Part shown: positions 25,595-33,119 of the stretch, one piece after another
Layout: every line of letters starts with the position of its first letter
Position numbering within the stretch: the stretch's first letter is position 1
Source: Bacteroidota bacterium
GTDB lineage: Bacteria > Bacteroidota > Bacteroidia > Palsa-965
DNA: 60,857 nt
Assembly: GCA_003153435.1 (NCBI GenBank)
Contig: PLYR01000077.1
Coordinates: forward strand, 2,083 to 62,939
Direction of reading: 5' to 3'
Notes under the pieces: generated by a model
Told to the model about the DNA's origin: nothing
The model's input: only the letters and a program-made list of their open reading frames with translations
The model's database searches: none
Made by a program: the position numbers and the translations under genes

Positions 25595-25602
25595 TACATT
25601 TG
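25595..25602 (+). promoter_or_regulatory. -7 box (TACATTTG) for the transaldolase-CBS/Kdo operon
   Basis: TACATTTG matches TAnnTTTG and lies 88 bases before the ATG at 25691; a weak -33 (TTC at 25571-25573) is 21 bases upstream. It is the only promoter-like site before the three-gene operon. Confidence 0.5.
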
Positions 25603-25690
25603 CAACACTCCTGCGAAACCGCTGTAGTATGTCACAGAAGTGGCAGCCCCTGCTTCAAAATATTATTAATCTAAAACTCACCCTGCAATT

Positions 25691-26704
25691 ATGGAACTCT
25701 ATTTGGATTCTGCGAACTTAAAAGAAATTGAAGAAGGTTTTAAGCTTGGTTTTCTTAATGGATTAACCACCACACCTACCTTCATGCAAAAAGAGGGGAT
25801 TACAGATATTGACGGTACAATCGTTAAACTTTCTAAAATGGTCCCGGTACTTCAGATTGAAGCACTGGGAGATACTGCCGAAGAAATTCTTAAAGAAGCT
25901 CAACGTCAATTAAACCTTGGATTGAGCAAAGAGAAAACGGTCTTCAAGATTCCTGTATCTCTCGAAGGGGTGAGGGCCTGTAAAATGCTCCGGAATGAAG
26001 GTCTTCTCGTCAATGTACACCTGGTATATACTCTTCAACAAGCGTATATGGCTATGCAGGCTGGGGCTACTTATGTATGCCCCCTTGTAGGAAGGCTTCA
26101 GGACCAGGGGCATGATGCACTTGCATTGGTCGAACAATGTGTAGACGCAGTTGAATATTACGGATACGATACCAAAATTATGTTCTCCTCTGTTAGAAAC
26201 AATGAGCATGTGAGAAATGCAATCAATATTGGGGTCCATACAATCACTGTTCCTCTTAAGATACTGAAATCTCTCACTGAAAACAACTTTACCACCATGG
26301 GTACGGAGCAATTCATCCGCGATACCCGCCTCATGACCGTAAAGGTTAAAGATGCCATTAACAAAATAAACCCGGTCGTATCTGCGTCGAGCAAACTGGG
26401 GGATGCGATTGTGAAAATGACTGAATTTGGCTTTGGCGCAATAACCGTTACTAACGCTGATGGATCTGTGAAAGGCGTGTTCACTGACGGAGATCTGAGA
26501 AGACTCCTTGGCAAGGATGGAAGAGATATCCTAGGCAAAAAAATGGAAGAATTCAGTTATAATACACCTATTGCAGTAGATGGCAATGTCCTCCTGAATG
26601 ATGCTGCTCTTCTTTTTAAGAAGACTAATGTTGATACCTTACTCGTTACCGAAGCTGGCAAACCTGTTGGAATGCTGGATATACAGGACCTGAAAAACGA
26701 CTAA
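25691..26704 (+). CDS. Transaldolase/FSA-like aldolase fused to a KdsD-type CBS pair
   Basis: 337 residues. Residues 1-220 align along their length with the short transaldolases and fructose-6-phosphate aldolase: MELYLD (Asp6), the Schiff-base lysine Lys86 in VFKIPVSLEG, and CPLVGRLQDQG. The almost universal TTNP motif near residue 28 reads TTTP, losing the Asn that contacts substrate. Residues about 235-337 are two CBS motifs with GVFTDGDLRRLL and VGMLDIQDL, the C-terminal signature of arabinose-5-phosphate isomerase KdsD, where the partner domain would be SIS. The next two genes (22 and 9 base gaps) are KdsC-like and KdsB. It probably supplies or controls a sugar phosphate for Kdo or a Kdo analogue. 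Domain calls are strong; the reaction is inferred. Confidence 0.85.
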   Translation: MELYLDSANLKEIEEGFKLGFLNGLTTTPTFMQKEGITDIDGTIVKLSKMVPVLQIEALGDTAEEILKEAQRQLNLGLSKEKTVFKIPVSLEGVRACKMLRNEGLLVNVHLVYTLQQAYMAMQAGATYVCPLVGRLQDQGHDALALVEQCVDAVEYYGYDTKIMFSSVRNNEHVRNAINIGVHTITVPLKILKSLTENNFTTMGTEQFIRDTRLMTVKVKDAINKINPVVSASSKLGDAIVKMTEFGFGAITVTNADGSVKGVFTDGDLRRLLGKDGRDILGKKMEEFSYNTPIAVDGNVLLNDAALLFKKTNVDTLLVTEAGKPVGMLDIQDLKND

Positions 26705-26725
26705 AATTCAATCCGTGAGAGCCTG

Positions 26726-27442
26726 ATGGACCCTATTGTTAAAACGATTTCCGAACTTTTTTCAGAACAAGGCGGAGTATTTCTCTCCTCCCCAGAAGAG
26801 GTAAGTAAAAAGTTAGACCGGATTAAAGCTTATGTTTTTGATTGGGATGGGGTCTTCAACAAAGGATCAAAAAACGAACAGGGAAGCAGCGATTATAATG
26901 AGATTGACAGCATGGGAATTAACATGCTCCGGTTTTCACATTGGATAAGAACCAAGAATTCTCCCTGGACCGCCATTATTTCCGGAGAAAAAAACACAGC
27001 CTCTTTTCAGCTCTGTTCAAGAGAACATTTTACCAGTTGTTATTATAAGGTGGCACACAAAACAGATGCTCTAGAACATCTCTGCTCGACCCTAAAAATA
27101 AAGCCCGAGGAAGTAGCCTTTGTATTCGACGATATCCTGGATCTTTCAATTGCTCCTAAATGCGGACTTCGAATCCTGATCAACCGCCCGGGGGTATCTA
27201 TGGTCAGGAATTATGTTATCGAACACAAACTTGCAGATTATATTACTTCCGGGAGAGGAGAAAATTATGCATTGAGAGAAGCCTGCGAAATGATGATCGG
27301 AATAAAAGGTTTTTGGAATAGAGTAATAGATGAAAGAGTTGGTTATTCTCCGGCTTACCAGGAATATCTCAGGGAAAGGAATGCTACAGACACTACCTAT
27401 TATTCCCGCATAAACCAGCAGATTGAAGAAGCTAATCCCTGA
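26726..27442 (+). CDS. KdsC-like HAD phosphatase with extended ends
   Basis: 238 residues, about 50 more than typical KdsC. HAD motif I is VFDWDGVFNKG (nucleophile Asp39, acid Asp41). Motif II is IISGEKN, the Lys is in YYKVAHKTDAL, and motif IV is FVFDDILDLSIAPKCGL, matching the KdsC pattern DDxxDxxxxxxxGL. KdsC removes phosphate from Kdo 8-phosphate. The extra parts are about 33 residues at the N-terminus and a 40-residue tail (FWNRVIDERVGYSPAYQEYL and beyond). It lies between the transaldolase-CBS gene and kdsB, so a 3-deoxy-sugar phosphate is the likely substrate, by inference from context. Confidence 0.82.
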   Translation: MDPIVKTISELFSEQGGVFLSSPEEVSKKLDRIKAYVFDWDGVFNKGSKNEQGSSDYNEIDSMGINMLRFSHWIRTKNSPWTAIISGEKNTASFQLCSREHFTSCYYKVAHKTDALEHLCSTLKIKPEEVAFVFDDILDLSIAPKCGLRILINRPGVSMVRNYVIEHKLADYITSGRGENYALREACEMMIGIKGFWNRVIDERVGYSPAYQEYLRERNATDTTYYSRINQQIEEANP

Positions 27443-27451
27443 ACTAGCCAT

Positions 27452-28189
27452 ATGATCCTAGGAATTATCCCGGCCCGTTATGCTTCTACCCGTTATCCAG
27501 GGAAACCATTGATCGATATCAAAGGAAAAAGTATGATTCAGCGGGTCTACGAACAAAGCCTTGGTGCAAAGAAACTGGATAAAGTATTGGTTGCAACAGA
27601 TGATCAACGAATCTTTGATCATGTGCTTGGATTTGGAGGAAACGCAGTAATGACCGGTTCCAATCACCCCAGCGGGACGGATAGATGCCAGGAAGCCCTG
27701 GAACTTTCAAAGGGGCCGTTCAAGTATGTCATTAACATCCAGGGCGATGAACCTTTTATTGACCCTTCACAGATCGATCTTTTGGCAGACCTTCTTGACG
27801 GACAAGTTGAACTAGCCACCCTGATGATACCAGTTGATTCTGAGGAAGTACTCTTCGACAAGGGAGAAGTTAAAGTGGTGTTTAACTCTGCAATGGAAGC
27901 CCTTTATTTCAGCCGAACACCAATCCCGGCTATAAAAGGAGTTCCAGAGGGTAAGTGGCATTTGCATCATCCCTTCTTCAGACATGTAGGCTTGTATGCC
28001 TATCGGGCTGATATACTTAAACAAATCACTTTACTGCCCCCATCCCTTCTTGAAAACGCAGAATCACTGGAACAGTTGAGATGGCTTGAGAATGGATTTA
28101 AAATTAAATTGGCTGTGACCCTTTTCGACAGCCATTGCATTGACACACCTGAAGATGTTGAAAAGGCACTCAGGTTGATGAATAAATAA
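27452..28189 (+). CDS. kdsB: 3-deoxy-manno-octulosonate cytidylyltransferase (KdsB)
   Basis: 245 residues, standard length. Signatures are ILGIIPARYASTRYPGKPL at the N-terminus (CTP-binding loop with Arg and Lys), VATDDQRI, MTGSNHPSGTDRCQEAL, NIQGDEPFI and a C-terminal half with FFRHVGLYAYR and ENAESLEQLRWLENG. The enzyme activates Kdo to CMP-Kdo for lipid A/core assembly in the cytoplasm. It is the last gene of the operon and converges with the response-regulator gene 1 base away, with no terminator hairpin seen. Confidence 0.96.
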   Translation: MILGIIPARYASTRYPGKPLIDIKGKSMIQRVYEQSLGAKKLDKVLVATDDQRIFDHVLGFGGNAVMTGSNHPSGTDRCQEALELSKGPFKYVINIQGDEPFIDPSQIDLLADLLDGQVELATLMIPVDSEEVLFDKGEVKVVFNSAMEALYFSRTPIPAIKGVPEGKWHLHHPFFRHVGLYAYRADILKQITLLPPSLLENAESLEQLRWLENGFKIKLAVTLFDSHCIDTPEDVEKALRLMNK

Positions 28190-28190
28190 A

Positions 28191-28868
28191 TCAGAGAATA
28201 TCCAGATCTAAGGCAAATTTCACTAATCCTGCAGTATTTTTAACACCTAGCTTCCTCATCAGATTCTGCCTGTGCGTATCTACTGTACGTTTACTTACAA
28301 AAAGCCTGTTTCCGATTTCTTCATTGGTGTGTTCAGTGGCAATTAATTTCAGGACTTCCAGCTCTCGCGATGATAGAATCTCTGTCAGCTCACGCTTCAG
28401 TTTTACAAGTCTGGTCATTGTGACTTTCCCTTCCTCAAAGCTGATTAATTTCACTGCAATGTCATTGGAATAATAATTCTTCCCCGAAATAATCGCTTCC
28501 ACAGCTCCCATAATTTCTTCGGGGCCAATATTCTTCAAAATAAACCCTTTCGCTCCGCTCCGCATCATGTTATCAATATACATAAACTCATCAGAGCTGG
28601 ATATAGCCAGAATTCTGGAATAGGGTTTAGCAGACAGAATAGCAGAAGTTGCTTCCATCCCATTCAGAATGGGGAGTTGGTAATCCATAAAAATGACATC
28701 AAAATCAGTCCTCTTAGCACTTTCAACCCCCTCCTGTCCGTCTGAAGCCTCTTCAATCTGAAATTTATATTTCCTCTCATTGGATTCGAGCATATAACGA
28801 ATCCCCTGCCTTACCATATTATGGTCATCCACGATTAGGATTTTGACTCTTCGATCAACTGGTGTCAT
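28191..28868 (-). CDS. NarL/FixJ-type response regulator
   Basis: 225 residues. The receiver domain has DD at 14-15 (ILIVDDHNMVRQG), phospho-acceptor Asp62 in VIFMDYQLP and a Lys in GAKGFILKN. The C-terminal LuxR helix-turn-helix covers about residues 165-222 (SSRELEVLKLIATEHTNEEI, then VSKRTVDTHRQNLMRKLGV). Unlike many Bacteroidota members there is no adjacent histidine kinase. The partner 198 bases away on the other strand is a membrane-anchored receiver protein, so the kinase must be elsewhere. Targets are unknown. Confidence 0.95.
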   Translation of the reverse strand: MTPVDRRVKILIVDDHNMVRQGIRYMLESNERKYKFQIEEASDGQEGVESAKRTDFDVIFMDYQLPILNGMEATSAILSAKPYSRILAISSSDEFMYIDNMMRSGAKGFILKNIGPEEIMGAVEAIISGKNYYSNDIAVKLISFEEGKVTMTRLVKLKRELTEILSSRELEVLKLIATEHTNEEIGNRLFVSKRTVDTHRQNLMRKLGVKNTAGLVKFALDLDIL

Positions 28869-29066
28869 GGTGTTTTCTTTAATATGATCCAGGCTTTGTT
28901 AGAGCGACGGGCCTGACTCCGTATTAATACCTAGTTAATTATTCAGCCTGGCTTCCCTTTAATTAGGTGTTTTAACGGAAGAATCTTTGAAGCAGGACAG
29001 ATATCTTTACTTCTATAAGAAACACATATATTAAATATTATTTAAAATTCAAATTTATAATTTTTA

Positions 29067-29639
29067 ATGAACCCTTTGACAAATTTTCCAAGACTTAATC
29101 TCCTTCCCCGATTACTGAGCCAATTAGATCAAGATCAAAGACATCTGGTATATGTGGTCGATGACGATGTGCTTTATAATCACTCCCTTGAATTTGCAAT
29201 TCTGGGTTATCAGGGAAATAGAAAACTGGATATAAAGACCTATTACACCGGAGAAGATTGCCTGAATGACCTGAAAAGTACGAGGCCCGAAATAGTAATT
29301 TTAGATTATTATCTCAACAGTGAAGTCAGAAATGCTCAGGATGGAATCAGGGTTCTGAAGCAAATAAAAGAACAGAAACCGGAGGTATATGTGATTATGC
29401 TCTCAAACCAAGAGAGGCTAGACATTGCGGTAAGCTGCCTCAAATGCGGTGCTTATGATTATGTTCTGAAGAATGAGAGTGCTCCGGTAAGGCTCAATCT
29501 TCTCATCAACCTCATTCTTTACTCCCAGGAGATGAAAAAAAAGATGAATAATTATCTTAAGTGGAACCTGATTCTGGCCTCACTCTTTGTGTTATTTTTA
29601 TTTGGAATGATATTTATGGCCTGGAGGTATAATCAATAA
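29067..29639 (+). CDS. Receiver-domain protein with a C-terminal membrane helix
   Basis: 190 residues. Residues 27-150 form a CheY-like receiver: acidic VVDDD (31-34), phospho-acceptor Asp80 in VILDYYL, Ser113 in MLSNQ and Lys135 in YDYVLKN. After a short basic segment (MKKKMNNYLKW) a single transmembrane helix runs from about 166 to 186 (WNLILASLFVLFLFGMIFMAW) and ends at RYNQ. Receivers are normally soluble; a C-terminal anchor without any output domain is unusual. The Lys-rich side before the helix predicts a cytoplasmic receiver. It stands alone and has an AT-rich upstream region. It could be a phosphate sink or a membrane docking partner. Confidence 0.85.
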   Translation: MNPLTNFPRLNLLPRLLSQLDQDQRHLVYVVDDDVLYNHSLEFAILGYQGNRKLDIKTYYTGEDCLNDLKSTRPEIVILDYYLNSEVRNAQDGIRVLKQIKEQKPEVYVIMLSNQERLDIAVSCLKCGAYDYVLKNESAPVRLNLLINLILYSQEMKKKMNNYLKWNLILASLFVLFLFGMIFMAWRYNQ

Positions 29640-29649
29640 AATGCCCTGA

Positions 29650-30264
29650 TTACTTTTGAGTAGGTGCGCGTAATACATCTTTTACAGATGGAAATGTATT
29701 CAGGAGGGCCATGGATTGATCAGCTTCACTCATCCATTTAGCCTGGGTTATTCCTTCCTCTTGCTGAGGAACAGGAATGTTCCCCGAATCGGTCTGCATT
29801 TCATACCAGAAAGTCTTCTTGAGGAGTCGCTCAGATCCAATCATATACGTATGATACGTGGATGGAAGGGCTTTCAGAATCTTCAAACCGTCAATTCCGC
29901 ATTCCTCCATTACTTCTCTAACAGCTGCTGTTTCAATGGGCTCTCCTTTTTCAATCTTACCCTTGGGCAAATCCCACTTGCTGTTTCTGAAGATCATCAA
30001 TTTTTCTCCTTCCTTGTTAAATACAAGTCCGCCAGCCGCTTCAATAACACGAAACTGAGAACAGAATTCAGAAAATGCCGCCTCCGGGTCTGTATGTCTG
30101 ATCAGGAGCGTTTTCACTTCCGGGTTTTGTTCGAGCATCTCAACAAACAATTTCATCGTTTCTGCCGAAGAGTGAGAGCTATACATAACACCCTGCTTAT
30201 GCGGTATTGGGGCCAACCCATCCACAAAACAAACCGGTGATTCTCCGATGTAAACTGTAAGCAT
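29650..30264 (-). CDS. NUDIX hydrolase
   Basis: 204 residues. The NUDIX box GX5EX7REX2EEXGX is present: GKIEKGEPIETAAVREV then MEECGI (about residues 100-123), following NSKWDLPKGK. The N-terminal 70 residues (VYIGESPVCFVDGL, LLIRHTDPEAAFSEF) are a conserved extra region typical of the Bacteroidota proteins next to pyrE. NUDIX enzymes cleave nucleoside diphosphates linked to another group; the substrate here is unknown. It diverges from pyrE across a 152-base region. Confidence 0.92.
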   Translation of the reverse strand: MLTVYIGESPVCFVDGLAPIPHKQGVMYSSHSSAETMKLFVEMLEQNPEVKTLLIRHTDPEAAFSEFCSQFRVIEAAGGLVFNKEGEKLMIFRNSKWDLPKGKIEKGEPIETAAVREVMEECGIDGLKILKALPSTYHTYMIGSERLLKKTFWYEMQTDSGNIPVPQQEEGITQAKWMSEADQSMALLNTFPSVKDVLRAPTQK

Positions 30265-30295
30265 GATAATTTATTCTTTCAGTAGGAGAAATGAA

Positions 30296-30303
30296 TATCT
30301 TTG
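30296..30303 (+). promoter_or_regulatory. -7 box (TATCTTTG) for pyrE
   Basis: TATCTTTG matches TAnnTTTG; it would give a leader of a little over 100 bases before the ATG at 30417. No good TTG lies at the -33 distance. I see no obvious attenuator hairpin in the leader. Confidence 0.45.
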
Positions 30304-30416
30304 CGCCTGACTATTTGATAAAAGTACAAAAAAAGGAAGTCCCCTGATAATGAGGGTATAATACGCTTCGCTCTTTTGCGACTTGAGACTTATGATCATA
30401 ACACAGAATTGTGCCG

Positions 30417-31061
30417 ATGAAATCATTCAATAATGAGCCTGCTTTAAAAGTTGCTGAATTTCTGCTTCAGATTAAGGCCGTCAAACTTCAACCAAACGCT
30501 CCTTTTACCTGGGCATCTGGCTGGAAATCACCTATCTATTGCGATAATCGCAAAACGCTTTCTTATCCAAAGGTTCGGACGTTTATCCGGCAACAATTTG
30601 TTCAAAGCATACTCGAAAAATTTGGGAAACCAGATGTTATTGCCGGAGTTGCAACCGGGGGTATTGCACACGGTGTGCTTGTTGCGGAAGAAATGGGATT
30701 GCCTTTTGTGTATATAAGATCAGAAGCTAAAAAACACGGACTCACGAATATGATCGAGGGTGTGATTGAAAGCGGCCAGAGTGTCGTGGTGATTGAAGAC
30801 CTTATATCTACCGGAGGGAGCAGCCTTAAAGCAGTAGAAGCCCTGCGTGCTGCGGGTTGTGAAGTAAAAGGCATGGCGGCTATATTTACCTACGGATTTC
30901 AGGCAGCTTTGGATGAATTCAAAAAATCCAAATGTGAAGTGATTACTCTTTGTGATTATCAGACTCTGATTAAACAGGCTCTTTTATCAAGCTTTATAAG
31001 TGAAAAAGAACTCAAATCTCTTGAAATATGGAGAGAAGATCCATCCAACTGGCCAAAGTAG
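30417..31061 (+). CDS. pyrE: Orotate phosphoribosyltransferase
   Basis: 214 residues from ATG 30417 (a GTG two codons earlier is possible). The PRPP-binding motif is VVVIEDLISTGGSS (about residues 122-135), with the substrate loop region YIRSEAKKHGLTNMIEG and the N-terminal WASGWKSPIYCDNR typical of PyrE. It converts orotate plus PRPP to OMP, the penultimate step of UMP synthesis. Downstream is an SRPBCC gene after 56 bases; this pyrE-SRPBCC-birA neighbourhood is common in Bacteroidota. The pyrimidine salvage enzyme Upp lies separately at 45046-45693. Confidence 0.96.
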   Translation: MKSFNNEPALKVAEFLLQIKAVKLQPNAPFTWASGWKSPIYCDNRKTLSYPKVRTFIRQQFVQSILEKFGKPDVIAGVATGGIAHGVLVAEEMGLPFVYIRSEAKKHGLTNMIEGVIESGQSVVVIEDLISTGGSSLKAVEALRAAGCEVKGMAAIFTYGFQAALDEFKKSKCEVITLCDYQTLIKQALLSSFISEKELKSLEIWREDPSNWPK

Positions 31062-31117
31062 AATTCTAAATACATCGCATAAATTTCCGACACTAAACTA
31101 AATCTTAACAATCAGTA

Positions 31118-31522
31118 ATGGTAACCATTGAAAGCGACACATCCGACATCAAAGCAAACGCCACTTTTGCCTTCACCTATTTATCAGATTTGAACAACTG
31201 GAAAGGATTGATGCCGAAAGAGGTAACCAAATTGGAATCGCAAAATGATTCGTGTTCCTTTGTGCTTGGGGGAATGACCAGTATCGGGATGCGGATAAAG
31301 GAAACCCAGCCGAACTCCAAAATCGTATTGAAATCAGAAGGCAAATCTCCTTTTCCTTTCGATCTTGAAGTCTGTCTGACTGAAACGGGAAATGATGCCT
31401 GTACTGTTAAATTGACTTTTAACGGAGATATGAATATGATGATCAGGATGATGGCGGAAAAGCCTCTTACCAATTTTTTCAATTATCTCTCTCATAAAAT
31501 GAGAGGGATTACCGCCGGTTGA
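31118..31522 (+). CDS. SRPBCC (START-like) family protein
   Basis: 134 residues with a helix-grip fold: MVTIESDTSDIKANATFAFTYL opens with a strand and helix, followed by LNNWKGLMPKEV, MRIKETQPNSKIVLKSEG, and the long C-terminal helix IRMMAEKPLTNFFNYLSHKM. SRPBCC proteins bind hydrophobic ligands in a deep pocket; no ligand can be assigned. It is probably co-transcribed with pyrE and converges with birA, 10 bases away. Confidence 0.85.
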   Translation: MVTIESDTSDIKANATFAFTYLSDLNNWKGLMPKEVTKLESQNDSCSFVLGGMTSIGMRIKETQPNSKIVLKSEGKSPFPFDLEVCLTETGNDACTVKLTFNGDMNMMIRMMAEKPLTNFFNYLSHKMRGITAG

Positions 31523-31532
31523 TTTGACGGGT

Positions 31533-32297
31533 CTACAACTCCTGCTCAAACTTTAACTCTTTCAGATCAAATTCCTTTTGCTCTCCGGACCCAAGGATGA
31601 TCTGTATTTTTCCTTCTGCAGTCACACCCTGAATAATACCGGTGAAATTATTCTGCCCGGAAGAGAAGCGATGTTCTTCATTTAATTTGTAAAGAAGTCT
31701 CCTGTAATCTGAATCTATCTTTACTTTCTGCCCTGCCAGAAACTGAAGATAACGTGATTCCAGGTGCTCACATAATTTCTCCTCGCACAGCCTTAAATTA
31801 AACTCTATACCCGCACATTCCTTCATGGATACGGCAGAAACAGCCGAATGAAATACCTCCTGATTTATATTCAAACCGATACCAACCACAGATCCTGCAA
31901 TTTGATTGTCCCGAACCACATTCTCAATCAGAATCCCCGCAATCTTCCGGCTGTCTAAATAAATATCATTCGGCCATTTAATGCGAATCTTATCCTTTTC
32001 TTTCTCCATGAATTCACTTAGAAAACCAACAACTGCCAAAGAGCTGATTTTCGTGAGTTCAAACTGCTGGTCAACGTTCATGAATGAAGGCAGGAGTACA
32101 ATACTCATAGTGAGGTTTTTTCCCGGCTCTGCTTCCCATGTATTTCCCCTTTGCCCTCTTCCCGCTGTTTGATTCTTTGTGATCACAACGGCCCCTTCCC
32201 TGGCAAGCCCATTCCTGAGCAGGTTTAATGCATAAGCATTCGTGCTAAGAAGTTGTTCTTCCTCAAACCTTTGTCGCCCAATAAATAAAGTTTCCAT
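31533..32297 (-). CDS. birA: Biotin-[acetyl-CoA carboxylase] ligase (mono-domain BirA)
   Basis: 254 residues, no N-terminal DNA-binding helix-turn-helix, so it is a ligase without repressor function. The biotin/ATP loop is GRGQRG at 46-51 (TAGRGQRGNTWEAEPGKNL), followed by IRIKWPNDIYL and KIAGILIENV, with the C-terminal domain LGSGEQKEFDLKEL. It activates biotin as biotinyl-AMP and attaches it to the carboxylase carrier protein. It diverges from rsfS. Confidence 0.95.
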   Translation of the reverse strand: METLFIGRQRFEEEQLLSTNAYALNLLRNGLAREGAVVITKNQTAGRGQRGNTWEAEPGKNLTMSIVLLPSFMNVDQQFELTKISSLAVVGFLSEFMEKEKDKIRIKWPNDIYLDSRKIAGILIENVVRDNQIAGSVVGIGLNINQEVFHSAVSAVSMKECAGIEFNLRLCEEKLCEHLESRYLQFLAGQKVKIDSDYRRLLYKLNEEHRFSSGQNNFTGIIQGVTAEGKIQIILGSGEQKEFDLKELKFEQEL

Positions 32298-32322
32298 GGG
32301 TGGTGTTTGCCAATTAAATGCT

Positions 32323-32330
32323 TAATTTTG
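32323..32330 (+). promoter_or_regulatory. -7 box (TAATTTTG) upstream of rsfS
   Basis: TAATTTTG matches TAnnTTTG and lies 63 bases before the rsfS ATG. The nearest TTTG upstream (32306-32309) is too close for a standard -33, so promoter strength is uncertain. Confidence 0.4.
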
Positions 32331-32393
32331 CGTAAACTTAAGAAGATTAAACAATTTAGAATCAGTGCCCCGGAAAGGCATGAGCACGTTTGA

Positions 32394-32978
32394 ATGGCAA
32401 AAGCAAAAAAAGTTACAGCAGCAAAGAAAAAAAGTCCGGCAAAACCGGTTGCAGCAAAAAAGGCAGCAGTAAAGGCTAAGTCAAAAAATGTTCCTAAGGC
32501 CAAAGCCGCCGTTCCTGCCAAAAAAGCCAAGACACCAGCCAAGGCAGTGAAAACCAAAGCAGCCAAGCCCAAAGCAACTAAAACGGAGGCTAAAATCAAA
32601 AAAGTCCGTGTAGAGAAGAGCCAGGCAGAAATCCTTGCCGAAGCTGCTATTCATGGAATTCTCGAGAAAAAAGGAAAGAACGTTCTTTGCATGGACCTTC
32701 AGAATGTACCTAATGCAGTTTGTGACTTCTTCATCATCTGCGAGGCTGAATCGACCAGGCAGGTGAGTGCAATTGCAGACTCTGTTGATTTCGAAGTAAA
32801 GAAAGCAACCGGTGAAAACCCCTTTCATACCGAAGGCTGGGAAAACTCCCTTTGGGTACTTCTGGATTATGTAAATGTGGTTGTACATGTATTCGAAAGC
32901 GAAACCAGGCATTTTTACCGTTTGGAGTCGCTCTGGGCAGATGCAGTAGTAAAAGAATACGGAGTCGAATATGCTTAA
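32394..32978 (+). CDS. rsfS: Ribosome silencing factor RsfS with a long Lys/Ala-rich N-terminal tail
   Basis: 194 residues. The C-terminal part (about 77-194) is the complete RsfS/Iojap domain: AEAAIHGILEKKGKNVLCMDL, CDFFIICEAESTRQVSAIADSV, HTEGWENSLWVLLDYVNVVVHVF and YRLESLWADA. RsfS binds L14 on the 50S subunit and blocks joining of the 30S in starvation. The first 75 residues are almost only Lys, Ala, Pro, Val and Thr (AKKKSPAKPVAAKKAAVKAK-type repeats), like the tail of histone H1. Ordinary RsfS is about 105-120 residues without this tail. A nucleic-acid or rRNA-binding role for the tail is inferred. ftsH follows. Confidence 0.93.
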   Translation: MAKAKKVTAAKKKSPAKPVAAKKAAVKAKSKNVPKAKAAVPAKKAKTPAKAVKTKAAKPKATKTEAKIKKVRVEKSQAEILAEAAIHGILEKKGKNVLCMDLQNVPNAVCDFFIICEAESTRQVSAIADSVDFEVKKATGENPFHTEGWENSLWVLLDYVNVVVHVFESETRHFYRLESLWADAVVKEYGVEYA

Positions 32979-33119
32979 CTTACGGATTGGCTAAAATAAA
33001 GCTGGTCCGCATTCGTCTTACACCATAAACAATGCACTTCAAGCCCATTCTGCTCAAACAGTTTCAGGATGAAGGTAGTAGACGAACAGAATCATATTAA
33101 TACCCTCATTTACAGATTA

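Noticed and set aside
32225-32599. 124-codon minus-strand frame rich in Phe/Ala/Leu
   Set aside because: It is the shadow of the Lys/Ala-rich RsfS tail on the other strand.
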